This document shows positions 60,701 through 64,000 of a DNA stretch of 64,000 nucleotides, piece after piece. Every line of letters begins with the position of its first letter. The stretch's first letter is position 1. The DNA is taken from NCBI GenBank assembly GCA_001179505.1, contig CDMY01000285.1:9740-73739 (forward strand), given 5' to 3'. The notes under the pieces were generated by a model that searched no databases, was not told the DNA's origin, and worked only from the letters and a program-made list of their open reading frames with translations. A program made the translations under genes and the position numbers. The DNA is from Vitrella brassicaformis. Its lineage: Eukaryota; Sar; Vitrellaceae.

Positions 60701-63294
60701 AGGCCGTCCAACGCGCAGAGGGGATCAACCCACACACACGCAAGACCGACCGGTGGGCAAGGCCAGTGCGTGGGTCGTGTCCTCTTAAGTGATGTGTGTG
60801 GTTGTGTGTCGGTGTGGTGTGATGGTCTGTCTGTCTGCAGACACATAGAGTACGACAACCCGCAGTGGTCGAACGCTCTGTTGTTTGAGGAGCAGATCGC
60901 GTCCACGCTCTACCCCATCCTCTACAGATGGAGCAACCACGGTAAGTAAGAAACGGCACGCTCAAAGGCAGCAAGCTCGGTACCGAGGCACCGAGGTTGT
61001 TCCTCACCCTCACCATCTCCCTCTCATCGTGTGTGGGTGCGTGGGCGTGTGTTCGGGTGGCCATGTCAGAACCTGAGGGCCGTCTGGAGGGCGAGACGTG
61101 GTCAGTCAGGCTGGACAGAGAGAGCAGAAGGGGGCCCGAGCTGCTCTGCTCTGCTGACCACATCCATCCGTGTGTGTGTGTGTGTGTGCGTGTGTCAGGT
61201 ATGCGTTGCTGCGTGCGTGTTGGGGCCGTATGGAGGTCCACCTGTCGAGCACAAAGTTCTTCAAGGCACCCAAGGAGGGGCAGCGGGACATTGTCGACAT
61301 CAAAGGCGACGGATGGAGTGAGCAGTGCACCCGCCACCCACGCCACATGGTCCACACGACACGACCCCTGGGCGGGGCGGGGTGTGTTGTGTGCAGATGG
61401 GGATGTGCTGAGTGAGGCTGAGGAGCGCGGCGGCAAAGACTCGTGGGCGTGCGTTGTCAACCGGCACTTCAAGGTAGGGTAACGACAGGCACTGCACTCA
61501 CTTATGGCTAGCTCTCATGTCTCTCGCCTTTGTGCCTGCAGGTGTCGCGTGACAGTGTGTCGTTCCACCACCCGCTGTCCCGCCTGACGGCCTACCTCCT
61601 CTACGCCACCGCATCGCAAACCGGCACCGCCATCTATGACATGATCGTACGCTCCCCCTCCCCTCTCCCTCATGCACCCCACCACACCCGCCCCCTCTCT
61701 CCCTCTCTCTACCGCTCTTCGAGCGAGCGATCTGGTCCCGTGTGTGTGTGTGGTCTTATGCATGCAGGCCCACACGGGGTTCCGGTGTCTGTGCTGTGTG
61801 CGTGGTGAGGCGGAGAGGCCTGAGCACATGTTCGTGTCGCCCTCGTCGGCTCTCCTGCTGGCGGTCGATGGAGCCATCCAAGCCCTGGTCTTCCACCACC
61901 AGGTCGGTCGGGGTGGGGTGGTGGCTCCACAGTGCCGCTGAGGTGTCTTTCTGACGCCAACACGTGTGTCTGTGTCTGTGTGTCTGTCTGTGTGTGTGTC
62001 AGGTGGTGACGTGCGGCATGTGGCGCCGCAATGGGCCTGATGTGTTCCAGGAGGCCACCATCTACACACGCACCGGCAGAAACGCCGCTTGGTACTACCA
62101 ACCTGAGAGAGAGAGAGAGAGAGAGAGGCGTTATGGTTGTGTGGGTCTCTTCTGCTGTCAGGCACTCTTACTTATATGACATGGACTTGCTGGCCCTCCG
62201 GCTCGCCACGCTGGGATGCCCAAAGGCGGAGACACTCATCTGGTATTCCCCCCCCCCCCCCCNNNNNNNNNNNNNNNNNNNNNNNNNNNNNNNNNNNNNN
62301 NNNNNNNNNNNNNNNNNNNNNNNNNNNNNNNNNNNNNNNNNNNNNNNNNNNNNNNNNNNNNNNNNNNNNNNNNNNNNNNNNNNNNNNNNNNNNNNNNNNN
62401 NNNNNNNNNNNNNNNNNNNNNNNNNNNNNNNNNNNNNNNNNNNNNNNNNNNNNNNNNNNNNNNNNNNNNNNNNNNNNNNNNNNNNNNNNNNNNNNNNNNN
62501 NNNNNNNNNNNNNNNNNNNNNNNNNNNNNNNNNNNNNNNNNNNNNNNNNNNNNNNNNNNNNNCCCCCCCCCCCCCCACACACACACACACACGATACACA
62601 CGCGGGAACTCCCACACGCTGCCTCTTCTGGTGTGCGTGTGTGATGTGTGCAGCACGTTGCTGTATCGCTTTGAGGTATTGCTGGGTCAGCAGGGCGACT
62701 ACGACTTCAACCTCTACCGCAACGCCCAGGACAAGGCTCTCCGGCGGCACCACCTCGACCTGGACGTCTACCTCAGCCGCGTGCACGGGCTGCTGCTCAC
62801 GCTGTGCCACCTGCTGACCTACTCGCACCCACAGCCTCTCGCCGGGCCCATCAATTTCCCTGCCAACGTCAGAGGTACACAGACCTGGGTGTGTGTGTGT
62901 GTGTGTGGGTGTGTGGGTGGACTGGTCGCGGCATTGGTGTGCCTAATATGTGTGTGTCTGTGTGTGTGTGTGTAGCGATGCTGTGTCACTTCTTGTTTCT
63001 GAAGCCCCAGCCACACAGCTCTGTGCTGGACTACCTTCCCAAGGAGGCACAACCACTGCTGGACGGCCTGCTCAAAGAGGTCAGTCAGTGGCCAGGGAGA
63101 AAGTGGGAGGGAGAGGGAGCTTCTGCGATGTCATTCCACCTGTCTCTCTCTCTCTCTCTCTCTCTCTGTGTTGTGCTGTGTGAAGGTGTCTGACTTCAAA
63201 CCGTCAGTTGAGAGCCGCAGCCCGGGTCTGTTCCACCCCAAGCCGCACATATGGGCCGAATGCGACACACTCTACCCCAACTACAGCTGGTCCG

Positions 63295-63325
<31 letters not shown>

Positions 63326-64000
63326 TTAGTCGCATCGATTTGTGTCATTTCTGTGTGCAGGAGTGAGATGCAGACCGTCGAGGAGAAGTTGGTAGAGCTG
63401 CTGGAAAAGAACAAGGTCAGCCCTCGACCCACAGCCATCCATCCATCCATCAAATTGCCGATGTCTGTGTGTGTTGTGTGTGTCCGTCACCAGGGCGGGT
63501 CAGATGGTCTGTCGCTGGAGGCGTGTCTGCCCCCTCGGCGTGCCATGCCCACCCTGCTGCCGCCCTTCGAGGAGGCCTTCGGCGCGTGGGCCACCAGCAA
63601 GCCGCTGCAGGCCTTGGGGCTGATGCTGGGCTTCTCCCTGGTCTTTGACGTGGTGGAAGACGAGAGCAAGCGGCTCGACACTCGCTCGACGCAGCTCATA
63701 CTGCACCTCATCCTCAGGCTGCTCATTCATGGTAGGGGGCGCATTGCATTCATCACCCAGCGGCGTGTGTATTTCTCTCTTGGTGTGTGAGGTCAGATGG
63801 CGAGTCTAAGGAGCTGGAGTCGCCCCCGTCGTCTGTGTCGCTGGACCACTGGTCCTTCCCCCACCTCGCGGGGCACCTGCCACACAAGTCCTTCCTCGCC
63901 AACATCGCCACGCCGTTCAAGCTGCCTATACACCCCATCCACCAAAGGTGCGTCGCTTGGCGCCATCCATCTGTGACGTGCACGCGTGTGTGTTACGCGA
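57770..64000 (+). CDS. UBR1-type N-recognin E3 ubiquitin ligase, 3' end outside the window
   Basis: Recognises N-terminal degrons and ubiquitinates the protein that carries them. About 28 exons run from 57770-58193 to 63797-63947, after which an intron reaches the window edge. The UBR-box zinc finger (residues about 145-215) shows CFTCGTSTSSCICVKCFENS, HVGHDF and GGCCDCGDPDAW, then FCRFH: the full Cys/His set. A Pro-rich, then acidic insertion (58970-59230) follows. Downstream are UBR1-typical blocks: GFFLKMCRLHDGIRRKF, MNHPIFRLRLYVHSLSTL, VSFHHPLSRLTAYLLYATA, MWRRNGPDVF, YLYDMDLLALRLATLG. The C-terminal RING-H2 and UBLC parts of UBR1 are not in the window. Gap 62263-62562 lies in an intron (donor at 62243, acceptor CAG 62651-62653), so coding sequence is intact. 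The start is ATG 57770, preceded by GTG, opening the reading frame. Confidence 0.93.
58336..58720 (+). other. UBR box (N-degron-binding zinc finger)
   Basis: Three exon pieces (58324-58442, 58503-58566, 58684 onward) encode the UBR box. Zinc ligands follow the family order C, C-x2-C, C-x2-C, H-x2-H, C-x-C and C-x2-H. The D-rich turn CDCGDPDAW that forms part of the peptide pocket is intact, so binding of basic N-termini is plausible. Confidence 0.92.
62263..62562. other. Assembly gap (300 N) inside a UBR-gene intron
   Basis: Exactly 300 N are flanked by C runs on both sides (62248-62262 and 62563-62576). The exon ends ...CTCATCTG|GTATTC just before and resumes after TGTGCAG|CACGTTGCTG, joining in frame as ...TLICTLLYRF. 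The gap is therefore intronic. Its true length is unknown and may be little more than a homopolymer. Confidence 0.93.

Noticed and set aside
62243-62653. Loss of UBR coding sequence in the N gap
   Set aside because: Donor and acceptor flank the gap, and the exons join in frame to the expected UBR1-like sequence, so the gap is intronic.
6083-64000. A functional ubiquitin gene cluster formed by the HECT ligase, the RWD/RING-like protein and the UBR ligase
   Set aside because: They are separated by unrelated genes, on different strands, and nothing in sequence ties them together. Co-location is probably chance.

Overview
The window reads as nuclear DNA of a GC-rich, intron-dense alveolate. The clearest clue is an alveolin (inner membrane complex / alveolar-sac protein) at 40045-42227. 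With spliceosomal introns of mostly 60-120 nt and large low-complexity proteins, this suggests a chromerid such as Vitrella; the genus is inference. Eleven protein-coding genes are supported, ten of them reconstructed exon by exon so that every junction keeps the reading frame. No rRNA, tRNA, transposon or CRISPR array was found. There are two 300-N assembly gaps, both beside poly-C runs.

Layout. 604-5614 (-) is a 1,275-residue coiled-coil protein of unknown role. 6083-30465 (+) is a giant HUWE1/UPL1/TOM1-type HECT ubiquitin ligase: 58 exons, 6,178 residues. 31997-34698 (+) is an acidic ankyrin-repeat protein whose 5' end is unresolved. 35384-37558 (-) is an SLC35A-type nucleotide-sugar transporter, and 37791-39515 (+) a GT8 glycosyltransferase starting head-to-head with it. 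40045-42227 (-) is the alveolin. 42526-44598 (-) is an RWD/RING-like zinc protein, divergent from a PES/TMEM68-type acyltransferase at 44812-46665 (+). 47754-52258 (+) is a class-3 (diacylglycerol-lipase-like) lipase. 53266-57486 (-) is an eIF4E cap-binding protein inside a 1,136-residue chain. 57770 to beyond the right edge (+) is a UBR1-type N-recognin.

How the genes relate. Divergent pairs with short shared 5' regions recur: coiled-coil/HUWE1, transporter/GT8, RWD/acyltransferase, eIF4E/UBR. Transporter and GT8 are a plausible functional pair, since sugar-nucleotide import into the Golgi or ER feeds a lumenal transferase. Acyltransferase and lipase lie in tandem and both act on neutral glycerolipids. 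Two large ubiquitin ligases and an RWD/RING-like protein also fall in this window, but nothing shows that they cooperate.

The most interesting signals are: (i) the eIF4E gene, whose cap-binding core carries a long C-terminal extension with a PAM2-like motif that could bind poly(A)-binding protein; (ii) introns that carry CA/ACAG-rich sequence after the donor and complementary TG/CTGT-rich sequence before the acceptor; (iii) six GC-AG introns in roughly 160; and (iv) donors embedded in GTCA repeats.
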